Positions 23,280 through 34,944 of a stretch of DNA of 64,000 nt are shown piece by piece; the first letter of the stretch is position 1, and each line of letters starts with the position of its first letter. The stretch lies in the NCBI GenBank assembly GCA_012861695.1, contig JAAOOA010000033.1, positions 20,251,934 to 20,315,933 of the forward strand, written 5' to 3'. The notes under the pieces are model-generated. The model ran no database searches, had not been told where the DNA came from, and worked only from the letters and a program-made list of their open reading frames with translations. The translations under genes were made by a program, and so were the position numbers. This DNA is from Trematomus loennbergii (taxonomy: Eukaryota > Chordata > Actinopteri > Perciformes > Nototheniidae).

Positions 23280-25520
23280 TTTAATGATGGGCACTGTTTG
23301 TATATAGGTAACAGCTAAAGGAGATTCATTTGCACTAGGTGACATGTCAGTGGTGTTTACAAAAAAACTATTACTTTTCCCGCTCTATTTTGTCAAATGG
23401 TATTTACTTGTATTTTAAAATTTGATACAATATTTCAAATTTCAACTCTAGATTACAACATAAAACAATCAGCTGGACTGCTTTGAAGTACGTTTTAGAC
23501 TTGTGTAAGTGTAATGGTGGTCAGAAATACACCAACCCACATGGCTGTAAATCACAATCAGCTGCTGAGCTTCTCACAGAAAGATTGCAAGCTGAACTAG
23601 ATTACATCACCTCCAGTCCAGGCATCTTATTTTAGATTCAAATGAGAAAGGACAGTCTCTGCTTTCTTTCTCTCTTTGTGCGTTCAGGGTCAAACTGAGT
23701 GTTTTATGTCATCCAAAGTGTTCACCTGACATGTCAGTCATCCCCCATTTCAAAGCAACTCCGTTCTTAGTGGCGTGACATTTGATGTTTAAATTGACCA
23801 ACTTTTCCCGCACAGCCCCTACTGTACTTGCAGCTGATTGGCCTAACACCCCTGCTGGTTTACCACTTAAAACAGTTGTGGGAGGCTCTTTCTGAAGTGA
23901 AGCTTTCAAAAACTGAAGCAGGCAAAACAATCACAGCACTGCAGGGTACATCCTGGCACTGACTGGTATGTTGCGAGAAAAGATAGATTTGATCTTTTCT
24001 TGAGTAAAAAAGGAAGCAGAAAGAGCAATTTTGTATGCCGCCGTGAACAACGAGGCATCGGCAACAATTCAGAAGGGGCACATGTCCCCATATTATCCAG
24101 AAGCCTTCAGGCTGATTCATGTATTAGTAGGAACCGGGAACTTGACATACTGTACACACTTAAACCATTATATCTGACAATAAAGATGCATTTGAATACA
24201 CACACATTTCTCCATCACTGTTTCTGTGATGGTCAGTTCTGTTTTCTGTGTGTGTGTGTGTGAGAGTGTGTGTGTACCGCCCCACTGTAATAAAGGTTGC
24301 CTAGCCAAGCGTAAGTGTCAGGGTGGAGATGCCTGGCTCATTAGGTACCATGGCAGGATAATGTATGAACAGAGCTAGTGAAGAGAGAGTGAGCAAGAGA
24401 GAAAGAGAAGAGCAGCCATTGTTCTTCTCTCCTCTCTGTCTCCCCCTCCTCCTCTTCTTCTTTCCCCGCTGCCTGTTTCTTCTTTTGTGTGTGCGCCTGG
24501 GGATATTTAGGCTCCCTGGTCACATTATGCCCTGTTTTTCCATGCAGAGCTGCCACTCCATGGGTTTATGGCGTTTATTCACAAATTAATTAATTTATTG
24601 GTTTATTAAATTGAATTCATTGCGTCTTGCATGATGCTTGTTTTGCGGCTCTGTTGCCTCGATTGACAGGTTGCCAGTCATGGTAAGATTCCATATCCCA
24701 TCGGCGTCATGCAGTAGCACGTTGCTAATTGAGTTGAATGCATAACTCGTCTCTCCTCAGTGAATCCATCTGTCGCCGTCTTGTCATCAGTTTGTTCGCA
24801 CTTGACAGGTTCCAAGTTGCTCTTTCTGTGTTTAACTGTGCGCTGCTGTGTAGGTGTGCTGTGTGCTTGTTTTTATTTATGCAAGAAGTGTGTGAGTGTA
24901 GAAATGTGTGTAAAATGCATTGTAAACAGGTTGCTGCCTAGGGGCCCATTCCCTGTGTTATGTGGTTTGCCCCGATGTAAAGTCCCACAGAGAACAAGCC
25001 CGCAGCCAGCCACCCTCTTCATACGATGTTGGCCACTACACATGTATTTATACACAAACAGCATGGTACACAGACTGTATTCTCAAAGGTTTGTGAATTT
25101 GAGGAGGGTGGGTTTGCCTTGACATTTTTGAAAAAGACAATACAAGTCATGGGGCATTGCATTTATGGAGAATAATAATATAATGTAAGTTATTTTAGTC
25201 TAGTGCCATTGGGTCGTGTTTTAACTAGCCAACTACTTGATGAAACTATGTATGAGTGATGAGAGTCAAATGATGCAGGTTAAACTGGAGAAATCGAGCA
25301 AGATACACTTACAAACAGCATGGTTCCCATGCGTCCTTCAAATCCTAAAATATAAATGCCTTGAGTAAAAAAACATTTCTGTGTAAAAAGGCCTCATATT
25401 TCTGTTTGCTGCCACTGTGTCATTGCTGTTTCACACAGCAACTGTTTCAAGAAAGTGCAACATGAGTGATTATAGTCCAGTGATGCAGGTTGCACTGGAG
25501 CAAGCATACAAGAAAACTAA
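23280..25520. other. Intronic stretch, nothing firm
   Basis: It contains a short TG repeat (24248-24276) and a strongly purine- then pyrimidine-biased segment at 24375-24485. The AT-rich segment at 24575-24690 contains ttaattaattta and looks like a possible conserved element. No exon was recognised. Confidence 0.4.
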
Positions 25521-25522
25521 CA

Positions 25523-25950
25523 TTAAAGAGGCCCTAGTGTGCTTTTAGGGTGTGTTGTATAGGTTGTTGCATGTTAATGGTCTGCAAAGGCTAAAATCCC
25601 TGTATTCTCTCCCACACACTCCTCCTTGCCTGAAGCGCCTCAATTGTAGTCCAATTTTCGAATCATAAATCAAATCGATAGATTTATGATTCGAAAATTA
25701 TAAAAGTAGTAGACATGTGGAGATTATCCGGCTGAACAAAACGTGCATTTATCAAATGGTTTTCCACAGATCTTATTTTTTACAATATTCCACAAGCCTA
25801 TGGAGAAATCCCATTGCTTTTGTGTCGAGGGAGCCAGCAGGTTACTTCCGGGTCGGCCTACAAAAATACGTCATCACTGCACCACTCTATTGGCTAGGGC
25901 TCCAACACATTCTACATGATAAGCTGAGGGGCGGGACATCTCTAAACCAA
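25523..25950 (+). mobile_element. TTAA-type MITE, copy 2 (3'-truncated)
   Basis: It begins TTAA then AGAGGCCCTAGTGTGC. It shares ggtctgcaaaggctaaaat, ggctagggctccaacacatt and ggggcgggacatctctaa with the copies at 5809 and 57620, in the same orientation. The right third of the family, including its end, is missing after about 25950. A 19-bp hairpin not present in the other copies lies inside. Confidence 0.7.
25653..25699. repeat. 19-bp perfect hairpin inside MITE copy 2
   Basis: The arms AATTTTCGAATCATAAATC (25653-25671) and the exact complement (25681-25699) flank a 9-nt loop. It marks a subfamily-specific insertion or rearrangement within the MITE. Confidence 0.88.
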
Positions 25951-25984
25951 ATCGATAAAACTTGGTCTCTCAAACAATAACCTT

Positions 25985-26050
25985 TTAGGTCCTTGAATTT
26001 AAAGGGATGGGCAGAAAGTCCTTGAAAAGTCCTTATATTTGACTTTTTCG
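25985..26050 (+). repeat. Short repeat fragment with CCTTGAA units
   Basis: The unit gtccttgaa or tccttgaattt recurs three times (ggtccttgaattt, aagtccttgaaaagtcctta). Similar text is common as a small interspersed fragment in fish transcripts. Its limits are unclear. Confidence 0.35.
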
Positions 26051-27099
26051 AGATAGGGCTTAAACGAGCCAAACTCAACATATCAGTGAATACGTACGGG
26101 CGTTATGCATCGCAATAAATCTGAATTTGTACAATTCTAAGGGTCAGGGATGACACCTGACATCATAAGGCTTAGATTTTAAGATAACGCAGTGTTCTGT
26201 ACAGCTGTAAGAGACCTTTGACACGGCATCAATAGTTCATGAAGTTACAAAGGAATGCATGTGGAATGACGATATCAGTAATAAGCCTTTGTTTGAGTTT
26301 TTGCCTCCAAGGAATTGGCATTGTGATTGGAGAGAGAGCGCTCCTGCAGGTTTATTTCTACGCATGTGTTCAATTATGTATGAACCACAAAATGTGTGGT
26401 TTTGGGCCTGATCTTCATTGGACTCATGCTGAGAGAGACTTAACTTCAAAGACAATGGGTGTGTGTTCGTGATGTGTGATGTGTTCTCCCCATCAGTAGA
26501 TTGACGGCGTCTATACAGTGTGTTTTACCGCCACACCTTCATCACTGTCTTTTATCGCTGCTGCCAGCCTTTCTCTGCTCCCCGCTCTCCAAGCTGTGTG
26601 TGTGCGAGAAAGATGGGAAGGAGAGACATGAGGAGAAGGTGTACGTCGCCGTGTACACTTCACACAGCAGCGTGTGTCCTGGCTTTGATACAGTACTGTA
26701 AGACGAATAATGACGCTGCGCTGTTTGAAAGAGGAGGTTCACTGCGCTCCTCTGTCAGCAAGCTTTGGGAGGGGATTCTGTCTAGAGGAGAGCCTTGAAT
26801 TTCTTTTGTAGGCCCCCGAGTGTTTCTTGATACCTCCAGAGGCAGCTTTCCCTGCCTGTGTGTGAGCGATTGTGTCTCTCCCTGTTTGTGTACTTGGAGC
26901 ATGTGGGAACCAAGTCCTTACGTACTACAAATGAGCAGCTGCCTTATCATCAATCCCGCCTTTCACGCTTATGTGAACTTCATTATAACAGATACTTGCA
27001 TACACTCTAAGGGTTGCACACGTATAAACACACACACACACATACACACACACACTTTCTCTTTCCAACTGCCACAGTTGAAGAGCAGTTGCATCAAAG
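26051..27099. other. Intronic stretch, nothing recognised
   Basis: Mixed-composition intron with a short CA repeat near 27029-27053. No exon or transposon boundary was seen. Confidence 0.5.
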
Positions 27100-27406
27100 G
27101 CAGCTGTCTCTCATCTCACGTTATCTCCGTCATCTTTCTCTTCTCTTAACTCGTTCTCGCCTTTCTGTCACTTCACACATTTTTTTCTTCTTTTGCTCAT
27201 TCCCCTGTGCTTTTTCTCTCTCTTTGTTTCCTACCCAGTCTCTTTCTCACCTTTCTCCCCTCTGTCTGCTCTACCTACCTGCCAGGGATTTCTCCTCCAA
27301 AAAGAAGTGATGTTTTTTGTACATTTTCATGTCCCATTTCTGGAGTTTACTTTTTTTGAGACGCCACATCAAAGGATCCATATCACAGGCTGTCCACCAA
27401 CCTGAA

Positions 27407-27437
<31 letters not shown>

Positions 27438-27870
27438 CACCTCCACCCCCGCTCCAATCCATCAGACAGCAGCCAGCCAGCCTCACCGACTCCTGCCTCA
27501 TTTCTCATAAATTAGTCTTACCTCTCACACACTTTCTCTTTTGTTTCTCGCCTTACTCATTCCATTCTCCCCATGCCCTCTCCCGCCTTCCATCTCTCCC
27601 TGGTCCTCACATTTCATTTTTCTTCCCACAAATGCCACACAGCAGTCCCTTAAGAAATGTCATTTCTGTCTTCTCCTTTTGTTCTGTAATTTCTCCATGT
27701 CCCTCCCTCCTCTCTCGGGAATTCATTTATGGTTCGCAGTTCTCCCGTCCCCAGCTCTCTGATCTCTCTGTCTCCGTCTCACTCTCTTCGTCTGTCTCTC
27801 TGTCTTTGTCTCTGACACTCCCCCGCCACATTTCTCTCCTTTTGCTCTCTCTATTCTTCTTCTACCTCCT
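27100..27870 (+). repeat. Long pyrimidine-rich tract with CA microsatellite
   Basis: About 770 bp is dominated by C and T on the plus strand (tctctctgtctccgtctcac and similar). A CA repeat lies at 27407-27440. The bias keeps several frames open, including a 199-codon one, but the product is low-complexity Ser/Leu/Phe/Pro with no domain. On the transcript this is a long polypyrimidine region able to bind PTB-type proteins; that role is inferred. Confidence 0.8.
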
Positions 27871-30800
27871 ACACACAGGTAATTCAGTGAAATTGTCGAA
27901 TGGCTTATTGGCATGATGGTGAGGGAATGTATTTATGCCAAATCTTAGAATTAATAATGACACCACAGAAGACAGATTCATATAGTATAGTGCAGTTGTC
28001 TCTTTGTTTCCTTATATATAAATTAATCAAGCTCTAATATTGCGAGTATGTTTTAGTTTTTTTGCTTCATGTCTACCTCAGTTGATTTATGTTCATACTG
28101 TATCTGAGTTGTTGGCAATGAAAAGATTAGGTCCCATGCTCCTCCAACAAAGCAACAAGCAATAAACTGAAGACATAAAAAGGAATAAAGTCATAAAATT
28201 GTGCAATAAAAATGAAACATTTAGGAATACTTGCTAAAAAAGCATGAATACTCACTGAAACATGAGGCATTGTTGAGGAAGAATGTTTACATTTAGAAAC
28301 GTGTTGTTTTTTTTTTCAAAGGTTTTTTTAAACCAAGAAAGATCCAACATTTTCAACCAGGATATAAAGGTTGACGAGTAGGATTGCCAGGTTTTGGGCC
28401 TATTCATACCTAAACTAATCTAAAGTGTCTGTTCATATTAACCTTTGAGGCTGATTAATACCAATCACTACATGGAGTGCTGCTACCACTGGTCAAGATT
28501 GCAAATTAGCATCGACACCCACTTTGCACAGCCAGCAGGCACAGAAGAAGAAAAAGTCATTTTAACCCAGAACAATTGTCAGTTATCTTTCCCCTCTGGT
28601 ATTCGTGAGATAATCCCTGTCACAGAGAGACGCTCAGATCGAGCTTGGATGCTTTGGAGGAAATTGGTAAGATGTATCACAGAAATTCAATGCTTCAAAT
28701 GTGATTCTGATTCTTCAGTGCATGGGTAAACCATCGCACGCAGCACACACACTCCCAAGTGGTTAGAGAACCAATTTGTTAGGCCTCTGACAACAGAAAG
28801 AGCCGGCTATATGAGAACGCACAGGTCTTACGCCTGATGTTAGAACACATTTGTCAGATTTGTGCGGAGACATTTATTAACGTTCAGTTGAGCATATTCT
28901 AATGCACACTTTCATCACTGTGTTTCTGATGTTGATTTGAGTAGCTTATTTTAGGTTAGCAATCCATTTCATGTATCTGGCATCTGATTTGGATCCAAAA
29001 TCGAATGCTTGTGTTCGGTTGAAACTGGCCTAATTCTGCACTGCATGTTGGCGCCCTTTTATGCATCTTCAACACTTTTGTTTATTTCTGAACCTGTTTT
29101 TGTGGAAACCAGAAGTGACACTTCCCCAGTGGATCTCAGCGAAAAGATTCCACTTGAGAACGGTTCTCTGGCGTGCAGGCATGCAGGCACTTGTGTTCCA
29201 TCAAAATGCTAATAATATCATCTGCAATATCCAGAGCAATATTATTGTAGTGCTAATTGGCGAAAAAAATTGTTGATGAGAGCACCTGCCCACCTCACTA
29301 CTCAATTATTTTTAATTACAATGGCTGTAATAAAAGGGAACAAATTGTGTAATGATCAATGTTTCTTCAGTGCGGCGACAGTTTTGCTCTTATTTGCTTT
29401 AGCACGGCCATGTGTGGCTCATTTAGATGGCGGGGAGATACTTGGGTTGGAGTGGAGCAGCTCTAAGTGAATGTGGGCCCTCAGGAGAGGAACTTCTCTC
29501 CCCTTGGTTTTTATGCAGCATGATTTATTCATCACGCCACATGTCTGTAGAAGTGGTCTTCAGGTGGTTCACACATGCTGATGTGTGCTGCGTTGCCCTG
29601 CACCTCCTTGCGGTTTCACTCTTGAGAGGGTTGTCTCGTCATACATGTGTGGGAGAAAGACACGGAGATATAGTGAGGAGGAATAACATGCAAATTGAGT
29701 ATGTATGAATAGAGTCGAAATAATTGCGGAAGATTAATTGAAACCAAGTGGGAGGGAAAATCCCTTATTTTGAAACAATCCCTGTCTTCCAAATTCTCAA
29801 ATTAACTTTTCCTGTAGCAGTGGCTATTGAGAGGGGGTAATTAATGGCTTCTTTTTGGGACTTCTTTCCTACCATGTGTCAGTTTTTCTGGCTGCCTTCA
29901 AAGTGATAATGCTCCCCGGCTGTTGCCCCCGGGGACTGCTCCATCTTATTAACTCGTCTTGGGAGACAGGGCTGCCATGCCGCCTGCTTTACTGCCTGCA
30001 GGGATGGAGGAGGACCACTATGTTTTTTTCACTGTCTCTGAACGTTTACACTGTGTGTTTGTATCCACATGTGGATGTGTGTGCGTGACACCGTCTGACA
30101 CAAGATGGGAATTATTGTGAACCGAGAGGCAATGATTAGGTATTATAACTCATTCTTTGAACAGGATCGTAGCTTCAGTCTACACAAAGTTGTCAATGTG
30201 AGTTAAAGAGGGAGGATATAGATCCAGTAAAGACAGGTTGTGAGTAAGGATGCACCACTCTAATGCTGGATATCTGCCAAAACCAAGCAAAGATCAGAGA
30301 GACCCAAACTCTCTTTCTCCCACATTTCCACTGTATTCCTCACTGTGTGGAATCATTTGTATGTATGGTGACAACCGGCCAAGCACTGCCTTGGTAATAA
30401 AAAAAGAAATGTTGGCAGCCTATCATGACTGAATGAATGTAAGTTAGAGTGAAACCCTTTCATTATATTGATAAAGAAACTGTAGTTAACGTAAATCAGC
30501 TGTATTATGGCCAATTTGTGGCCAATAACGTAACCTCTTACTGTAAAATGAGTCTAAAGCTTATTCAAGAAATACCCAAAGTACAATGAAACTAATTATT
30601 AAACCTTTTGGAGTTCTTGGAGTCTGCCAGCTAATTTTTCAATCATACCACAGCAGTCGGTGTGGATTTATTGTGTTTTTGACTAACAATATTGTTCTGG
30701 AGTTCATCTCATCTGCTCCCCTGCCAACACTTATCCTGAGACTAGATTTCTGTCAATTTTACAAGGCTGTTTTGGTCATAATGTTACTAATTGGTGGATT

Positions 30801-31605
30801 ATTATGAGATGAGTTTACTACATTTTGTAGGTGTTGTCGGTCTGACAGACATTGATTGTACCTGCTGTTGTGACTGTATCTTTAAATGGTACCCATCAAT
30901 CAATTCAAAGAAATGGTAGCTTTCCAACAATATGTGGCATGAGTAAAAAAGCTGTGCATTCTATTGTTGTGTACGGATTCTCATTGGCCCTCCGATTCAT
31001 GGGGGTTGGTATTTGCGTAGATAAATAACCGTCGTAGGCGTAAAAGTCGTAGGCACTGTAAATTCATATTTGAATACCGTTGGGTTATCCATAACTTTCT
31101 TTAGCAAGAATACTTTTCATTGAGATGTAATATGTGATTCAAGTGGGCTCATGGACATGCAGCAGGTAGGCCCGCAGACAAACGTATAAAGCCAGATATA
31201 AATGATTGTGAGAACATGCACAGGTATGGATTCTCATCTCTTAACAAACAATACAAAGCAAGAGTTTTGACAGGATGACTTCAGGCACTCTGATGTATCC
31301 ATTGCTGCAGTCAGCCCAGAGAAGTCCTGGAGCTTATCTGGCTGCTGGATATTACGTGTTGCTATAGCTCTCGATCACTCACTTTCTGCAGTAAGAGGAT
31401 GCTTTCATGCTGCACTTTTGCTTTCTGTAAGCTGTTGTATCGGCCAGGGGGTGGGCTGAATGTATAGGAAATCAGATTGGCACCGACATGTTAAAAGAAA
31501 AACGATCCAAGACACCTGAACAAAAGAGTTTTAGAGACCTATATAGCCTATAGTGCAAAAATATCTAGATATGTGTCTACTTACTAACAATTCCTTCCTT
31601 TCCCA
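27871..31605. other. Intronic stretch with possible conserved elements
   Basis: The segment 29210-29480 (attattgtagtgctaattgg, tcaattatttttaattacaa, tttagatggcgg) and the segment 29720-29960 have the mixed AT core and unique look of conserved non-coding elements. A 9-bp repeat gtcgtaggc occurs twice near 31032-31056. No exon or transposon boundary was found. Confidence 0.4.
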
Positions 31606-31825
31606 CACTGAAAAAACAGAAACTTGGACTTTAATTAAATGTATTATGTGAACAGATTTCACATAATTGTATTTGGTTAGTTGAAAGCAATAATAGTACG
31701 TTTAAATAGAAGATATTAGGTTGAACTTAATATTATTGCTTTTAACTAACTTAATACAGATATGATCAATTTGTTGACAGAATACATGTATTACTGTAAG
31801 TCAACGTTTCAGTTTTTTGTCATTG
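31606..31825. mobile_element. Palindromic MITE, copy A
   Basis: The two halves are near reverse complements. The left side runs CACTGAAAAAACAGAAACTT and the complemented right side runs CAATGACAAAAAACTGAAAC. Further inside, gttagttgaaagcaataata on the left pairs with tattattgcttttaactaac on the right. The element is about 220 bp and can fold along its whole length. A related copy is at 53782. The superfamily is not determined. Confidence 0.75.
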
Positions 31826-34364
31826 GGTTTCTGAACGGGCATTTTTCAAAGTTCATATTGTCATAGAACACAACATGCGGCGGTCGGGTTAAAGTAGCAT
31901 TCCCGTGAGCCAAAGGAAGACAAATGGCAGGTGTCTGCAGCGCAGCCTGTTAATCCCACACACATTAAGTCTGCCTGAAATGACACACTACATGGAAAAA
32001 GAACTGTCGCAGAGCATCACATTTAAAGCAGCGTAATGTAAAAAGCGAACCTCTTTGATGCGGTTTACTTAATGTTGAGCTGAGTTTGTATTTGCTGAAA
32101 AAAAAAATCTTTACCAAATGTAGACAAATTAGCCAGCATAAATTAGCCAGAGCATATTCATTACGCCCATCTCTGAGGAATACAGCGAGCACTGCAGTGT
32201 CTTTATCATTTAACTGCACTATCATAAATGTAATCATGTATTTTATCTGTCTGATGGTGATAAACGCTGCCTCTTAACTATTTTATAGCACCAATATGCA
32301 AGTACACACTCTGGTATTAAAAAATAATGGTGTATCTTAGTGAATTTGGACAGAAGATATCACATTTGTTTTAGTTGGCTTAACCTCACTTTGAGCCCCT
32401 CTGAGCTAATTTTTCAAACTACTTCTTATCCTGCTCGTGTTCAGCTTCTGTGTTATTGTGCTGTCTTTCATGCATCAATAGATGGATTATTATACATCCC
32501 TATTTGTAATTGGAGGGCAGGTTAGACAAGAGGATAATTAAAATAGTGTGTGTTGCTACTCTATTTTCTGTTGCCTTCTTGACGCGTGCAGCTCGCTGTG
32601 TTTGTGTGCCCTCCTTTGTCCTCCAAGTTAATGTTGTTGATGTGGCACTAACTGAGGACACACTCACTGACAAACACACACACATACACTTACACTCCCA
32701 CATAGGCATTTATGGAAGAACTTGTTTATGGGTATGGACAAAAACATTAAATACCTATTAAGCAATAAATTATGTTTTTGAGGTTTACATTTATTTGGGA
32801 TGGTTATCACTTGGGTGGCTGTTTGTTTTGGCAAAAATAACTGAAACTAATGATTATTTGCAGGTGTAGCTCTATTAATAACTATCTTTAAAATGTCAGA
32901 AAGTTATAAAATCCCATCCCTGTTTCTTAAAGTCATGGTGATGTCCTTACATTTGTGTTGTCAGACCATACCCAAAGATATTCACTTCAATATGATATTT
33001 AACAGAGAAAAATTACAAAAATAATTGTCAAAATATTTTCCGTCAAGCAACTAATCAATTACACACATATCACAGCTATAGTCTAACTTAAACATTCCAT
33101 TTCAAAATAGTCTAGGAGATGTAATAAATCACTGCATCAAAAATGAAAACCAGTTGCTGCCCAAAAGCAGCACATTTAATTACTGGTTGTAACTTCTGTG
33201 TCTTAGACTACATGTGTAACCTATCTAATGAAAGCTGGAGATTAGCACACAAAGGATTATTCTCTCGTCTGGAAGGCTCACTGGTTCGCAGTCGAGATAG
33301 CTAGAGCTAAGACAAAGAACAATGTTGCAGAGCGGACATGTTGGGTTCCCAGCTGGCAAAGGCTGACCGTACTAGGATAGTATTGCCTCCAGCAACGGGA
33401 AAATTGGAATGACTGTGGCAAAGTCATGGATACGACCACCAAGGCGTGAGCGGGGAGCCATGTGTTTGTTCCACCAATCTGCAGGCCAGTCCTCATTATA
33501 GTGGCTGCTAAAATATTACAGTTCAGCTGACAATGTCTAAGTGAATTGTCCAGAGCAGTTTTGACAGCTAGTGGAAGGCAGGGCTATATTATGATGGATG
33601 ATGACAACAGGGGTGGTGCAGAAGGAGCACTGATGTGTTTTGTTGCTCATGCAAGAACTAATACGTACACCTAATGTGGCGAGCTTTCGTTGACGGTGTG
33701 CAAACACACACACGAGCGAAGAAGCCTGATGGGTATGTTAAAATGTTGTTCCTACCTACAGGATTCATTCAGGACCCGGTCTTCGCCAGAAAATGACTTT
33801 TTCTCTGTGTTGTTTTTAAAGTGAAAAGAAAAATATATTGAATGTTGTTGTTTACCATTCCATTTGCTTTTGTGATGCTATCCTTGTGCTATTCACAAGT
33901 TGTTTATGGGAAGGTCACCAATTACATTTATTCAAATTCCTATTTTTGTATTAAAAATCTGCTAGCAAGTGAAACATTAATTTGTTTATTGAGAAAAAGT
34001 TGATTGCGGCCTTTCAAAACTTCAATCTCCCATTTTCCCTATTTAAAAAAAAAGAAGGGAAATGTAACCTTTTCAAAGGCAATATCAAAGCATCCTCAGA
34101 AGAAAAACCGAACAGCTGCACCAGACTGCTGACCACCACATGCTGGTTTAACTTTTCTGGGGTCAGAATAAAGTAAACTCTTTGAACAGCTTGAAAATGT
34201 GCTCCCATCTAGTGTGAAAGTTCAAAGTAGTATTCAAAGCCTAATGCAACATGCAAATGAATGTGAATGCCAAAGCTGTTGGGATTTAAAGTTGGATTGG
34301 AGTTTTTTGTGTTTGTATATAGATGTATTTCGAGAGATTGATATATTAGATAGCTGCACCTACA
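31826..34364. other. Intronic stretch, nothing firm
   Basis: The balanced segment 32350-32525 (ctttgagcccctctgagcta, aatagatggattattataca) is a possible conserved element. No exon, RNA gene or repeat boundary was recognised elsewhere. Confidence 0.4.
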
Positions 34365-34367
34365 TAA

Positions 34368-34941
34368 CGGAGCGTCCACACAGCAGCGTTAAAAAAATCT
34401 TGGAGGTGGGCGTTCTGAAGCTTGGGGATTTTTTGCGAGCAACGCGACCAACAACCAATCACATGAATCTCCCGCCCCCGACATACAAAGCAAAAAAGCC
34501 CGAAGTAAACTGGATATAAACTCCACAAACAGGCGAAAACCTACCACTGTCTCTGCCACCTCCCTCCATGCCTGGCTCCTCCGGTTTGTATCCTGGTAGG
34601 TAAATAGGGACTGGTCATAAAGCACCGGGTGATTCCCTACCGCTATAATTAATTTCTCCTCCATTCTCCTGCGGTATGTCTCTCCCAGCATACACGTGGT
34701 TTGATTGGCTAGCGCTTGAACTGTCAGATTTGCATAAACGGGATTTGATTGGCTGACGCTTCCACCTCAGCTTCAAAAGTTGAACATTGCTCAACTTTGA
34801 ATCCTGAAAATCCTGAAAATCTCCGCTCTGCTTCCCACAATGCAGTTCGGCGAAAAGTGAGGTAAAGTGACGTCACCCCATTCAAAGTGAATGGGCAGAA
34901 GCGTTCCAAGATTTTTTTAACGCTGCTGTGTGGACGCTCCG
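34368..34941. mobile_element. PIF/Harbinger-like MITE with perfect 37-bp TIRs
   Basis: The ends begin CGGAGCGTCCACACAGCAGC and are exact inverted repeats over 37 bp. The trinucleotide TAA flanks both sides (34365-34367 and 34942-34944). The interior includes gacgtcaccccattcaaagt, a motif set seen in fish Harbinger-type MITEs. No coding capacity. Identical TIRs and intact target duplication indicate a young insertion. Confidence 0.85.
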
Positions 34942-34944
34942 TAA

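Noticed and set aside
27317..27916. 199-codon open frame on the plus strand, the longest in the window
   Set aside because: It is low-complexity Ser/Leu/Phe/Pro/His translation of a CT- and CA-rich tract, with no domain and no splice or promoter context.
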